Assembly: GCF_036010505.1 (NCBI RefSeq)
Contig: NZ_CP108569.1
Location: 6,005,001-6,069,000, forward strand
Reading direction: 5' to 3'
DNA length: 64,000 nucleotides
From: Streptomyces sp. NBC_01197
GTDB taxonomy: Bacteria > Actinomycetota > Actinomycetes > Streptomycetales > Streptomycetaceae
The notes under the pieces were generated by a model, which was not told where the DNA came from, made no database searches, and was given only the letters and a program-made list of their open reading frames with translations. This document shows positions 31,591 through 40,672 of the stretch, piece by piece. Position 1 is the stretch's first letter, and each line of letters opens with the position of its first letter. The position numbers and the translations under genes were made by a program.

Positions 31591-32703
31591 TCACGGAGCG
31601 CCCACGGTCTCACTCCCGGCCGCCGCCTCGATGAGCACCGGGCCCAGTTCCTCCCGGCGTATCCGCTGGTCGACGTAGAGCAGCCCCGTCACCAGCTGCG
31701 GGAAGGTCACCGACACGAGCTGGCTGAGCGTCTGGCCCACCAGGGAGAGCGCCAGATAGCTGGTGAGACCGGACAGCAGCTGGGCCGCGCTCGGGTCGGA
31801 CGCGGTGCCCAGCGGGAGCCCCAGGCTGTGGAACATCCCCAGCATGGTGAAGGGGAGCTGGATGAAGGAGCCCGCCGTGGAGCCGATCACCAGCGCCAGT
31901 AGTGAGATGCCGCAGACCCGCCACCATGCGCCCCGCACCAGCCCGGCCGACCGGCGCAGTGCGCCGATCGGTCCCTGGCGCTCGAACACCACGGCGGCCG
32001 GAGCCAGGCTGAACAGCACCCACAGCCATGCGCCCAGGGGCAGCAGAACCAGCCCGCCGAGCACGCCCACCACCAACGCCAGGACGCCGCTCTGCGCACT
32101 GACCGCCGCGACGACGACAGCGGCCGTCGCCCCCGCGACCAGCAGCAGCGGGACGATGGCGATCAGCCCGCTCAGCAGTACGGTGGCGATCACCGGAAGC
32201 ACCCGCGACCAGGCCCGCCGCCAGACTGCCCCGAAGGACGTCGGCCGGCCGAGCACCGCCTCCTGCAGGACGGTCGCGCAGGTCGCGGAGGCCATGGCAG
32301 TGCAGACCATGTTCAGCAGCACGGCGCCGATCAGCACCCCGGAGAACCCCAGCACCACGGGACCGGCCTGGTGCCAGGTGACGTCGGACGCCCCGGGTGC
32401 GTGGACGATGCCGTGGATACGGCCGGAGAGCGACGCGTAGAGGACGGCGAGCGCCCCGGCGATGATCGCGGCGCCGCCGCCGTACACCACCGCTGCCACG
32501 CCGAGCAGTTGCCTCCAGTAGCTGCCCACCGTGGATATCGCGCCGTTGAGGATGTCGCTGAGCTGCAACGGCTGCAGGGGTATCACGCCCGGCTTCGGTG
32601 CCCGGGGAGGCAGCGGGGCGCCCCATCCCGGCGGGCCCCACCCCGCAGGCCCCCCGTGCGGCGTACTTCCGTACGCTCCCGCCCACCCCGAGTCCTGTGC
32701 CAC
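31591..32703 (-). CDS. Multi-span membrane protein with Pro/Gly-rich N-terminus
   Basis: 370 residues. A Gly/Pro-rich, likely cytoplasmic N-terminal 40 residues precede about six long hydrophobic segments. The motif PLQPLQLSDILNGAISTVGSYWRQL and the repeated Y/F-R helices resemble the family related to the membrane domain of glycerophosphodiesterases (DUF7544/GDPD_2-like). No catalytic residues are visible; function unknown. I chose GTG 32703 with GGAG six bases upstream, trimming an N-terminal frame extension. Confidence 0.8.
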   Translation of the reverse strand: MAQDSGWAGAYGSTPHGGPAGWGPPGWGAPLPPRAPKPGVIPLQPLQLSDILNGAISTVGSYWRQLLGVAAVVYGGGAAIIAGALAVLYASLSGRIHGIVHAPGASDVTWHQAGPVVLGFSGVLIGAVLLNMVCTAMASATCATVLQEAVLGRPTSFGAVWRRAWSRVLPVIATVLLSGLIAIVPLLLVAGATAAVVVAAVSAQSGVLALVVGVLGGLVLLPLGAWLWVLFSLAPAAVVFERQGPIGALRRSAGLVRGAWWRVCGISLLALVIGSTAGSFIQLPFTMLGMFHSLGLPLGTASDPSAAQLLSGLTSYLALSLVGQTLSQLVSVTFPQLVTGLLYVDQRIRREELGPVLIEAAAGSETVGAP

Positions 32704-32801
32704 TGCTCGCTCCGTTCCCGTGCGTCGTCCGGCCGGATTTCCGTACCGGATCCCGTTGAACGGCATACCGTAGCCCGTCGCTGATGTGTACGGTCGTACG
32801 C

Positions 32802-33122
32802 ATGCCCTATGTACTGCTCGCCGCGGCCATCGCCGCAGAGGTCGGCGGGACCACCGCCATGAAGTACAGCGACGGATTCAGCCGGCTGTGGCCCTCGCTG
32901 GCCACGGCGGCCGGCTATGTGCTCGCCTTCGTCCTGCTCGCCCAGGTGCTCAAGTCCCTGTCGGTGGGGACCGCTTACGCGATCTGGGCCGGCACCGGCA
33001 CCGCCGCCATCGCGGCCATCGGCATGATCTTCCTGGGGGAGTCGCTGAGCGTGGCGAAGCTCGCCGGTATCGTCCTGGTCATCGCCGGGGTCGTCCTGCT
33101 CAATCTGGGCGGCTCGCACTGA
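32802..33122 (+). CDS. SMR-family multidrug efflux transporter
   Basis: 106 residues with four membrane helices, the small multidrug resistance size. The essential membrane Glu is in AAAIAAEVGGTTAMKYSDGF, and YAIWAGTGTAAIAAIGMIFLGE is the EmrE-type second half. It exports lipophilic cations as a dimer. No Shine-Dalgarno sequence; TACGGT ends seven bases before the ATG, suggesting a leaderless message. Its stop overlaps the TetR start (TGATG), so the two form an operon. Confidence 0.92.
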   Translation: MPYVLLAAAIAAEVGGTTAMKYSDGFSRLWPSLATAAGYVLAFVLLAQVLKSLSVGTAYAIWAGTGTAAIAAIGMIFLGESLSVAKLAGIVLVIAGVVLLNLGGSH

Positions 33123-33697
33123 TGGCCCGGCGCTACGATCCGGACCGCCGGGACCGGATCATCGACGCCGCGATCCGGGTCGTCGGCGACCAGGGCATCG
33201 CCGGGCTGAGCCACCGCTCGGTCGCGGCGGAGGCCGATGTGCCGCTCGGATCGACGACGTACCACTTCGCCACCCTCGACGAACTGCTGGTCGCCGCGTT
33301 GCGCAAGGTCAGTGACGAGCCGCGGACCGGCATCGGGGCGTGGGCGCGGGCACTCGCCGAACCGGGCGAAGGGCTGGCCGGCCGGCTCACCGCGCTGCTC
33401 GGGCGGCTCGTCACGGGGGACCGGAGCCGGGTCCGGCTGGAGTACGAGCTGTATCTCGCCGCACTGCGCCGTGAGGCCCTGCGGCCCGTCGCGGCGGAGT
33501 GGCTGGACGCTTTCGTGGAGGTGGTCCGGGCACATGTCGGCGGTGACGCCGCCACGGCTCGCGCGCTGGTGGCCCTGTTCGACGGGCTGCTGATCCAACT
33601 CCTGCTCACCGGGCGGGCGTTCGACCCGGACGAGGTACGGGACGCGCTGGGCCGGATCATCGGGGGCCGGGATGGTCCGGGCCGGGCTCTCCCGTGA
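33122..33697 (+). CDS. TetR-family regulator paired with the SMR pump
   Basis: 191 residues. The N-terminal helix-turn-helix has GLSHRSVAAEADVPLGSTTYHFATLDELL. The C-terminal ligand domain ends with ALVALFDGLLIQLLLTGRAFD. Being in the same operon as the pump, it probably represses it and responds to a toxic cation. It overlaps the pump gene by one base. Confidence 0.92.
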   Translation: MARRYDPDRRDRIIDAAIRVVGDQGIAGLSHRSVAAEADVPLGSTTYHFATLDELLVAALRKVSDEPRTGIGAWARALAEPGEGLAGRLTALLGRLVTGDRSRVRLEYELYLAALRREALRPVAAEWLDAFVEVVRAHVGGDAATARALVALFDGLLIQLLLTGRAFDPDEVRDALGRIIGGRDGPGRALP

Positions 33698-33718
33698 CGC
33701 GGGCCCCGCAGCCGCCGG

Positions 33719-33741
33719 CCGCGGTCAGCGGCTGACCGCGG
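33719..33741. terminator. Palindrome between the TetR and HxlR-peroxiredoxin genes
   Basis: A perfect 10-bp inverted repeat (CCGCGGTCAG/CTGACCGCGG) with loop CGG spans the stop codon of the minus-strand gene at 33725. It can end both converging transcripts. Confidence 0.7.
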
Positions 33742-34597
33742 CGAGCGCCGCCCGCACGCTGTCCTCGATGTCCGTGACCGGGTACAGCGCCTCGCGGACG
33801 GTCCGGTCCCGGTCCACCACGAGCGTCAGCCGCTTCAGCCTGCTGACCCCCGCCGTGCGGAAGGTCGGCAGCCGCAGCGCGGCCGCCAGCTCCAGGTCCG
33901 CGTCGGAGAGCAGCGGGAAGCGCAGCCGCTCCTTCTCGGCGAACGCCCGCTGCTCGTCCGGGCGCTGGGTGGATACCCCGTGCACGGCAGCCCCGGCGGC
34001 GGTGAACTCCGCCAGCCGGTCGCGGTACGTGCACGACTCCAGGGTGCAGCCGGAGGTCCCCGGGATCCCGGCCCAGCCGGGCGGGTAGGAGGCGCGGTCG
34101 GCGTAGGCGGCGGGGAAGCAGTACAGGACGGTGTGCGCGGCGGCCGGGTCGACCGGGTCCAGCGGGCGCCCGTCCGGACCGGTGAGCCGCAGCTCGGGCA
34201 CGCGCGTGCCGATCAGGCCGCGTACCCGCTCGGCCTCCTTCGACGTCTCACCGGCCGTCGCCATCGTGGTTCCCTCTCCCAGGATCCAGGTGTCCCCCCA
34301 GTCCTGGAGGGCGATCAGCACCGGAAGCAGCGCGCTGCCCCGTGGGGTGAGCCGGTACTCGTACCTGGCCGGGCGGTCCTGGTACGGCTCGCGCCCCAGC
34401 ACCCCCGCGTCCACCAGCAGGCGCAGTCGCTCCGTCAGTACCTTGCGTGACATCCCCAGCTCCCGCTGGAGCGCGTCGAAGCGGTGCACCCCGCGCGCGG
34501 TGTCCCGCACGATCAGCAGGGTCCACCAGTCGCCCACGACATCCAGGGCCTGGGCGATCGCGCAGTCGGCGTCGTCCAGGCGGGTGCGCTGTGTCAT
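33725..34597 (-). CDS. HxlR-type regulator fused to a peroxiredoxin domain
   Basis: 290 residues. Residues 1-110 are an HxlR winged helix (CAIAQALDVVGDWWTLLIVRD, MSRKVLTERLRLL, ALQDWGDTW) with the conserved N-terminal C12. Residues about 127-290 are an AhpC/TSA-BCP-type fold whose active-site motif is GCTLESCTYRD, with C184 the likely peroxidatic and C189 the resolving cysteine. The fusion predicts a transcription factor whose own peroxidase domain senses peroxide or a thiol oxidant. GGAG is six bases before the ATG. It diverges from dapD. Confidence 0.9.
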   Translation of the reverse strand: MTQRTRLDDADCAIAQALDVVGDWWTLLIVRDTARGVHRFDALQRELGMSRKVLTERLRLLVDAGVLGREPYQDRPARYEYRLTPRGSALLPVLIALQDWGDTWILGEGTTMATAGETSKEAERVRGLIGTRVPELRLTGPDGRPLDPVDPAAAHTVLYCFPAAYADRASYPPGWAGIPGTSGCTLESCTYRDRLAEFTAAGAAVHGVSTQRPDEQRAFAEKERLRFPLLSDADLELAAALRLPTFRTAGVSRLKRLTLVVDRDRTVREALYPVTDIEDSVRAALAAVSR

Positions 34598-34765
34598 GGC
34601 CCGCTCCGTCCTGGTCGTCCCGGTCGCGTCGTCCCGGCCCCCGCTGTTCGTTCCCCGTGTGCGGGCTCATGGTGCCACAGTGAGTTCCCGTCGGGAACTC
34701 GGTGGACAGGGCCGACCGCTGAGACCGGTTCGCCGGTGCGGCGCCCGGCCGGTTAGGTTTTGGTC

Positions 34766-35764
34766 ATGACCGACACGCTCTCGCAGACCCCTGCCCGCTC
34801 CACCGGCGCCGTGGCCGCCGGACTTGCCACGATCGCCGCCGACGGCACCGTCCTCGACACCTGGTTCCCCGCGCCCGGACTGGCCGCCGAGCCCGGCCCC
34901 GCGGGCACCGAGCGGCTCTCCGCCGAGCGCGCGGCGGAGCTGCTGGGCGAGGCCGCCCCGAAGGCCGTGGGCCCCGACCCGCGGCGCGGCGTCGAGGTCG
35001 TCGCCGTCCGTACGGTCATCGCCTCGCTCGACGACAAGCCGCTGGACACGCACGACGTCTATCTCCGGCTGCACCTGCTCTCGCACCGGCTGGTCCAGCC
35101 GCACGGCCAGAGCCTGGACGGGATGTTCGGCCTGCTCGCCAACGTCGCCTGGACCTCGCTCGGTCCGGTCGCCGTGGACGACATCGAGAAGGTGCGGCTG
35201 AACGCCCGCGCCGAGGGCCTGCACCTCCAGGTCACCTCGATCGACAAGTTCCCGCGGATGACGGACTACGTGGCGCCCAAGGGCGTCCGGATCGCCGACG
35301 CCGACCGGGTCCGCCTCGGCGCGCACCTCGCCGACGGCACGACCGTCATGCACGAGGGCTTCGTCAACTTCAACGCGGGCACGCTCGGCACCTCCATGGT
35401 CGAGGGCCGGATCTCCGCGGGCGTCGTGGTCGGCAACGGCTCCGACGTCGGCGGCGGCGCCTCCACGATGGGTACCCTCTCCGGCGGCGGCAACGTCCGT
35501 ATCACCATCGGAGAGCGCTGCCTGGTCGGCGCCGAGGCGGGCGTCGGGATCGCGCTCGGCGACGAGTGCGTCGTCGAGGCCGGGCTCTATGTGACCGCGG
35601 GCACCCGGATCACGATGCCCGACGGGCAGATCGTCAAGGCACGTGAGCTCTCCGGCGCCTCGAACATCCTCTTCCGCCGCAACTCGGTCACCGGCACGGT
35701 GGAGGCCCGCCCGAACAACGCGGTCTGGGGCGGCCTCAACGAGATCCTGCACAGCCACAACTGA
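34766..35764 (+). CDS. dapD: 2,3,4,5-tetrahydropyridine-2,6-dicarboxylate N-succinyltransferase
   Basis: 332 residues, actinobacterial DapD type. The left-handed beta-helix is seen in [40 protein letters not shown] and [19 protein letters not shown]. It succinylates tetrahydrodipicolinate in lysine/diaminopimelate synthesis. TAGGTT ends six bases before ATG 34766, and no Shine-Dalgarno sequence is present, so the transcript is likely leaderless. It converges with a dapA-like gene of the same pathway. Confidence 0.95.
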   Translation: MTDTLSQTPARSTGAVAAGLATIAADGTVLDTWFPAPGLAAEPGPAGTERLSAERAAELLGEAAPKAVGPDPRRGVEVVAVRTVIASLDDKPLDTHDVYLRLHLLSHRLVQPHGQSLDGMFGLLANVAWTSLGPVAVDDIEKVRLNARAEGLHLQVTSIDKFPRMTDYVAPKGVRIADADRVRLGAHLADGTTVMHEGFVNFNAGTLGTSMVEGRISAGVVVGNGSDVGGGASTMGTLSGGGNVRITIGERCLVGAEAGVGIALGDECVVEAGLYVTAGTRITMPDGQIVKARELSGASNILFRRNSVTGTVEARPNNAVWGGLNEILHSHN

Positions 35765-35794
35765 GGCTGCCGCGCCCCCTGTCCGGTGCCGGTC

Positions 35795-36688
35795 TCACCC
35801 GGCGGCTGGCAGCTCCGCGTACGCCCTGCGCAGCCCGTCGACCGCATCGCGGCCGGCGGGCCGCAGCGGTTCACGGACCGGCCCGGCCGGCAGTCCGGCC
35901 GAGCCGAGCAGGGCCTTCGCGGTCACCGTGCCCGGCAGGCCGGACGCCATCATCAGCTCCACCAGGGGAGTGTTGAGCCGGTTGAGCCGTGCGGCCTCGG
36001 CGGGATCCGGCGCGTCGTACGCGTCGAGCACCGCCCGCAGCTGTCGCGGGACCACGTTCGCGACCGTACTGACGAAGCCCGATCCGCCGACCGCGTACAG
36101 CGGCAGGTTCAGCTCCTCGCAGCCGGAGTAATAGGCAAGCCCGGTACGGGAGATGACCTTGGTGGAGCCCAGCAGGTCGTACGCGCAGTCCTTCACGGCC
36201 GTGATGCGCGGGTGCGCGGAGAGCCTCAGCAGCGTCCCGGTACCGATCCGGGTACCGGTGCGGCCGGGGATGTCGTAGAGCATCACCGGCAGCCCGGTGG
36301 CGTCGGCGACCGTACGGAAGTGGGCTTCGACGGCGTCCTGCGGAGGGCGGCTGTAGTAGGGGGTCACCACCAGCAGACCGTCCGCGCCCGCGCTCTCGGC
36401 CGACCGTGCGAGCTCGACGGTGTGCCGGGTCGAGGCGCTGCCCACCCCCGCCACGATGTGCGCCCGGTCGCCGACGGCCTCGGCGACCGCCCGTACCAAC
36501 GCGGTCTTCTCGGCATCCGTGGTGGTCGGGGACTCCCCGGTGGTGCCGCTGAGGACGAGCCCGTCACACCCCGCACCGACCAGATGCTCGGCGAGCCGCT
36601 GCGCGCCCTCCAGGTCGAGCTCACCGGCAGCGGTGAACGGCGTGATCATTGCGCAGAGTGCACGCCCGAAGGGCTGCGAAGGGGTCAT
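35795..36688 (-). CDS. dapA: Dihydrodipicolinate synthase-family enzyme (DapA-like)
   Basis: 297 residues. GTTGESPTTTDAEK, VTPYYSRPPQDAV, YDIPGRTGTRIG and the Schiff-base Lys in ITAVKDCAYD follow DapA, including the YDIPGR motif that is specific for true DapA over other aldolases. It condenses pyruvate and aspartate semialdehyde. Streptomycetes carry more than one copy, so I cannot say if this is the main one, but the adjacent convergent dapD supports the lysine pathway. Confidence 0.88.
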   Translation of the reverse strand: MTPSQPFGRALCAMITPFTAAGELDLEGAQRLAEHLVGAGCDGLVLSGTTGESPTTTDAEKTALVRAVAEAVGDRAHIVAGVGSASTRHTVELARSAESAGADGLLVVTPYYSRPPQDAVEAHFRTVADATGLPVMLYDIPGRTGTRIGTGTLLRLSAHPRITAVKDCAYDLLGSTKVISRTGLAYYSGCEELNLPLYAVGGSGFVSTVANVVPRQLRAVLDAYDAPDPAEAARLNRLNTPLVELMMASGLPGTVTAKALLGSAGLPAGPVREPLRPAGRDAVDGLRRAYAELPAAG

Positions 36689-36819
36689 GACGGCAGTCTC
36701 GCCTCAGCGGAGAGTGAAGGTCCACTTAGTTCTGCTCCGAGTAAGCGCGAAGCAGGACTGAACAGTGCCGGCCGGTGCCCGGGCCTGCGGACCGGATCGT
36801 GCGCGGGGTCAGCGGCAGA

Positions 36820-37419
36820 TCAGTAGCCCGAGCCGCTGCTGGCACTGCTCGACGGGTTGGCGCTGCCCGAAGGTGAGCTGCTGGCCTTCGGCTGGGTGGT
36901 GATCTTCTTGCCGTCGGGGCCCACGACGAACCACTTGGCGCCGAACTGGGTGAGGCCCTGGCCGTTCATCTGGCCGGGCGTGCGGTCGCCCAGGAACGTA
37001 TAGAGCGGGTGGCCCTTGTAGGTGACCTGCTTGCCGCCCCCGCTCCGGACCGACGTGCTCAGCAGTTTGTCCTGCACCCCGCTCTGCGCGGTCGGCTTGT
37101 TCTTGACCAGCAGCGGCGGCCACGCCTTGGCGCAGGAACCCGAACAGGTCGACTTGCTGGTCTTGTCCGCCTCGAAGACGTAGAGCGTCCGGCCCTTCCC
37201 GGTGACGAGGATCTTGCCCAGCGAGGTGTCCTTGATCATGACCGTCCGCAGCCCGGTCGAGGTCGTCGCGCTGCTCGACGCCGTCATGCTGCTCGACGGC
37301 GAGGATCCGGCCCCGGGGTCCTGGGACTTCGATCCGTTCGCACTGGAACAGCCGCTCACCGCCGCGGCGAAAAGGCCAACCGCAGCTACGGCGGCCGCTG
37401 TACTGATGCTGCTCCTCAT
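36820..37419 (-). CDS. Secreted lipoprotein with Yx(F)xxD repeats
   Basis: 199 residues. A signal peptide ends in the lipobox AVSGC, followed by a Ser-rich linker. Two copies of the motif Yx(FWY)xxD (YVFEAD and YTFLGD), a CSGSCAKAWPP stretch, and a C-terminal Ser-rich tail identify the secreted repeat family PF03640 of unknown function. ATG 37419 with GGAG nearby was preferred over a frame extension to 37488. Confidence 0.88.
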   Translation of the reverse strand: MRSSISTAAAVAAVGLFAAAVSGCSSANGSKSQDPGAGSSPSSSMTASSSATTSTGLRTVMIKDTSLGKILVTGKGRTLYVFEADKTSKSTCSGSCAKAWPPLLVKNKPTAQSGVQDKLLSTSVRSGGGKQVTYKGHPLYTFLGDRTPGQMNGQGLTQFGAKWFVVGPDGKKITTQPKASSSPSGSANPSSSASSGSGY

Positions 37420-37572
37420 GGAGGCTCCTCCGGTCGGCCGCCGGGCGGCGGCGCTGGTGGCCGGCCCCGAGCGGGCCGCCGGATCCACTCGACCGCGACT
37501 CCCGGCGGCGGGCCACCTGGAAAGAGCCGTCCGGAGTACAGCGCCAGGAAGCCGGGCGGCCGCCGCCGACCG

Positions 37573-38445
37573 CTACGACGCGTCCGGGGCGTCCGCCCGG
37601 CGGGTCCGCTCCGGGGCGCGCCTGCGCCTGCGCCAGAGCACCAGCGGCACGGCGCCCAGCAGGCCGGCCGCGGCGGGGGCCGAGGCCGCCGCCGCGCTGA
37701 GGCCGGACTGGCTGAAGGTGGCGGGGACCGGCAGGTTGTTCAGCCGGTTGAGCGGCCAGGCGACGACCTCGGCGCGCCCCACGACGTCCTTCACCGGGAC
37801 GGAGCCGCCGCCCTTCTTGTCCTGGTGGTAGCGGGAGTCGGCAGAGTACTGCCGGTGGTCGCCCATGACCCAGATGTGGTTCTTGGGCACCTTGATCTTG
37901 AACTGGCCCTGCGGGTCCGTACTGCACGCGGTGTTGCCGGGGAAGACGTACGGCTCCTTGAGGGCCTTGCCGTTCACCCTCACCGGGCCCGTGCCCTTGC
38001 ACTCAACGGTGTCGCCGCCGACCCCGATGACCCGCTTGATCAGATCCTTCTCGTTGGCGGACGGCATGAGCCCGATGTAGCTCAGCCCCTTCTGGACCGG
38101 GTTGGGCTTGCTGACCGGCTCGTCCGCCAGCCAGCCGTCCGGGTCGTGGAAGACGACTACCTCGCCGCGGTGCGGCTCCGCACCGAACCACGGGGTCAGC
38201 TTGTCCACCAGCACGCGGTCGCCGGTCTGCAGCGTGTTCTGCATGGAGTCCGACGGGATGGAGAACGCCTGCAGCAGGAACGTCTTGATCAGCAGCGCGA
38301 GCACCAGCGCGATGACGACAAGCAGCGGCAGCTCCTTCCAGAAGGAACGCTGCGTGCTCCTGGTGGTCCTGCCGCGCCCCGGGTCCCGCGCGTCCGACGC
38401 GTCGCTCTCCTGGCCTGACTCCGTGCCGACCGTCACATCCCCCAC
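37573..38445 (-). CDS. lepB: Signal peptidase I
   Basis: 290 residues from GTG 38445. A membrane segment (LPLLVVIALVLALLIKTF) is followed by the catalytic Ser in SIPSDSMQNTLQTGD and Lys in KRVIGVGGDTVECKG; the box IWVMGDHRQYSADSRYH is also present. A second C-terminal membrane span precedes an RRRRR-rich end, as in streptomycete Sip proteins. It cleaves signal peptides of exported proteins. The start is uncertain: GTGs at 38451 and 38436 are also possible. Confidence 0.92.
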   Translation of the reverse strand: MGDVTVGTESGQESDASDARDPGRGRTTRSTQRSFWKELPLLVVIALVLALLIKTFLLQAFSIPSDSMQNTLQTGDRVLVDKLTPWFGAEPHRGEVVVFHDPDGWLADEPVSKPNPVQKGLSYIGLMPSANEKDLIKRVIGVGGDTVECKGTGPVRVNGKALKEPYVFPGNTACSTDPQGQFKIKVPKNHIWVMGDHRQYSADSRYHQDKKGGGSVPVKDVVGRAEVVAWPLNRLNNLPVPATFSQSGLSAAAASAPAAAGLLGAVPLVLWRRRRRAPERTRRADAPDAS

Positions 38446-38592
38446 CCTCACTGCATTCGGGAGCTGGATAATTCCACCCAGATCTTCGCACGCATCCCGC
38501 CCCGCCCGGCTCACGTCCTTATCCCGGGCACATACAGGACCGGCGGGCGGGGGTGCGGCACGGCACCCCCGCCCGCTGTCCGGCCGGTCGCG

Positions 38593-40437
38593 CTACGGAC
38601 GGAAGCGCAGCACGCTCGGGTCGTGGTCGCTGTCCTGGTCGGCGAACTCGGCGTTGATGTGGACGATGTCCAGCTGATACTTCCGTACCGACGGACTCAC
38701 CAGGATCTGGTCCAGGATCTGCGAGTTGCCCTCATACACATAGGAGTACCGCTCGTTCGCGGGCAGCGAGTAAGCGGTCGCAGACAGCGCCTTCCCGTCG
38801 GTGAGGATCTTCGCGGTGCCGGAGAACTCGAAGTCGTTGAGGTCGCCGAGCACCACGACCTCGGCGTCCCGCTGCACCGAACGGATCTTCTTCACGAACG
38901 TGTTCACCGCCTCGGCCTGCTCGTGCCTGGCCGTCTCCGAGCTGCGCGCCGGAGGCTGGTACTGCGAGTCGATCGCCTGGTCGCCACCCTTCGACGCGAA
39001 GTGGTTGGCGACCAGGAAGACCTTCCTGCCGCGGAAGGTGAACTCCCCGGCGAGCGGCTTGCGGCTGTTCTTCCAGGCGGGGTTGGCCGGGTCGATGCGG
39101 CCGGGGGAGTAGGTCAGCGCGGCCTTGCCGCCCTGGGACACCACGCCGGTGGCGCTGGTGGCCGTACCGCCCGCGCGGTCGGTGAAGCCGACGCGGTCCG
39201 GGATGTAGAGGAAGCCCTGGCGGATGTTGCCGCCGGGCTCGCCGCCGTCCGCCTTGTCCACCGGGTCGATGGAGCGCCACTGGTAGCGCGGGCCGCCCGC
39301 CGCGACGATCGCGTCGATGAACTTGCCGACCGTGACATCGGCGGCCACCACGCCGTCGTTCTTGGCGCCGTCGTTGTCCTGGATCTCCTCGACGGCCACG
39401 ATGTCGGGCGATGAGAGATGGTCCACGACCCCGGCCGCCAGCCTGTCGAACTTGCTCTGCGGGTCCGTCGGGTCCAGATTCTCCACGTTGTACGTGGCGA
39501 CGGCCAGCTCGTCCTTCCGCTGCTTGCGGGTGACCTCCGGCTTGGTACGGCCCGCCCTGAAGGTGCCCAGCCGGCGGGCGGCCACGGTGTACGTACCGGC
39601 GAACTGGTTGTAGTCCAGCGGGCCTTCGGTGGTCCCGGTCAGCGAGTCACCGACATTCGCCACCGGGAACGCCCCGGCCGTGGCGGGGGCCAGTGACTGG
39701 ACCATCAGCCGTCCGGTGTTCTGCGAGGTGTACCCGTTGTAGAGGGTGCCGCCGCGCGGGGTCGGGCGCTCGCCCGGCTTCACGGTGACCCACAGCTCCC
39801 GGTAGGCGTCGGTCGCGCCGGTGACCCGTGAGGTGCCGATCCGGACGTTCATGCCCTCCAGGGACTCGTAGCGGTCGAGGGCGTACTTGTCCGGCCGCAG
39901 GGTGAGGCCGTTGATGCTGCCGTCGGCCGCCTTGTCGCCCGCCGGGGCGAAAGTGCCGGGCACGTCATGGGAGTTGATGACGGTCGCAGCGGGCAGGGGG
40001 TTGCCCGACGAGACGACGGTCACGGCCGGCTTACCGATCTCGGTGACCGACTGGTTCCCGGAGGCGGCGCCGCCGGGTATGTACTCGTCGACTGTGCCGG
40101 AGACCGTGACCGCGTCGCCCACGGCGACGGCCGGCGCGGAGCCGGTGAAGACGAAGACGCCCTCGCTGGTCGCGGGGTCGGCGTCCGGGTGCGGATCCTG
40201 GAACCAGAAGCCCTTGGAACCGGACGTCCGCACACCTGTCACGATGCCGGGCACGCCGGTCACCGCCTTCCCGGCCAGCGGGGACAGGCGGGTGCTGCCC
40301 TGGATGTCGTGGATCCGGACCTCGGCCGCACCGGCCGACGCGGGCGAGACGGCGAGCAGACCGGCGGCCAGTGCGGCCGTGACCACGGCGGTGACGGCGG
40401 CCGGCTTTGCGAGCGGGAAAGCGGGAAGAGCGCGCAT
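38593..40437 (-). CDS. Secreted ExeM/NucH-type endonuclease
   Basis: 614 residues. A Sec signal peptide ends near AGAAEVRIHDIQ. The first 300 residues are an OB-like region and ExeM N-terminal domain; the rest is an endonuclease/exonuclease/phosphatase fold with TYNVENLDP, AVEEIQDNDG, ANHFASKGGD, LGDLNDFE and DSDHDPSVL. It probably degrades extracellular DNA for phosphate or during colony development. GGAG lies eight bases before the ATG. The hydrophobic C-terminal anchor of some relatives is absent. Confidence 0.92.
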   Translation of the reverse strand: MRALPAFPLAKPAAVTAVVTAALAAGLLAVSPASAGAAEVRIHDIQGSTRLSPLAGKAVTGVPGIVTGVRTSGSKGFWFQDPHPDADPATSEGVFVFTGSAPAVAVGDAVTVSGTVDEYIPGGAASGNQSVTEIGKPAVTVVSSGNPLPAATVINSHDVPGTFAPAGDKAADGSINGLTLRPDKYALDRYESLEGMNVRIGTSRVTGATDAYRELWVTVKPGERPTPRGGTLYNGYTSQNTGRLMVQSLAPATAGAFPVANVGDSLTGTTEGPLDYNQFAGTYTVAARRLGTFRAGRTKPEVTRKQRKDELAVATYNVENLDPTDPQSKFDRLAAGVVDHLSSPDIVAVEEIQDNDGAKNDGVVAADVTVGKFIDAIVAAGGPRYQWRSIDPVDKADGGEPGGNIRQGFLYIPDRVGFTDRAGGTATSATGVVSQGGKAALTYSPGRIDPANPAWKNSRKPLAGEFTFRGRKVFLVANHFASKGGDQAIDSQYQPPARSSETARHEQAEAVNTFVKKIRSVQRDAEVVVLGDLNDFEFSGTAKILTDGKALSATAYSLPANERYSYVYEGNSQILDQILVSPSVRKYQLDIVHINAEFADQDSDHDPSVLRFRP

Positions 40438-40672
40438 CTACAGAACTCCGGAGGTGAGGGTGGAGTGGACCGTGGGCTACGTTCTGCGTTCTACGCGCGT
40501 CAATCTCTTGTGTGGGGAGGGGAGTTGTCAAGGGTCCATCGGTGGACGGTGGTTGACGGGTACATGAACCAGGTGGCATGGGTCGAAATGCGTCTACGCT
40601 GGGTCGCCCGAACCGTATGCCCGAAGACCGCGCCCTCTCGCCGGTCGGTCTCAGCCCCGAGGAGAACCACCG

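Noticed and set aside
35765..35794. Terminator between dapD and the dapA-like gene
   Set aside because: Only short, imperfect GC pairing is visible; not enough to call.
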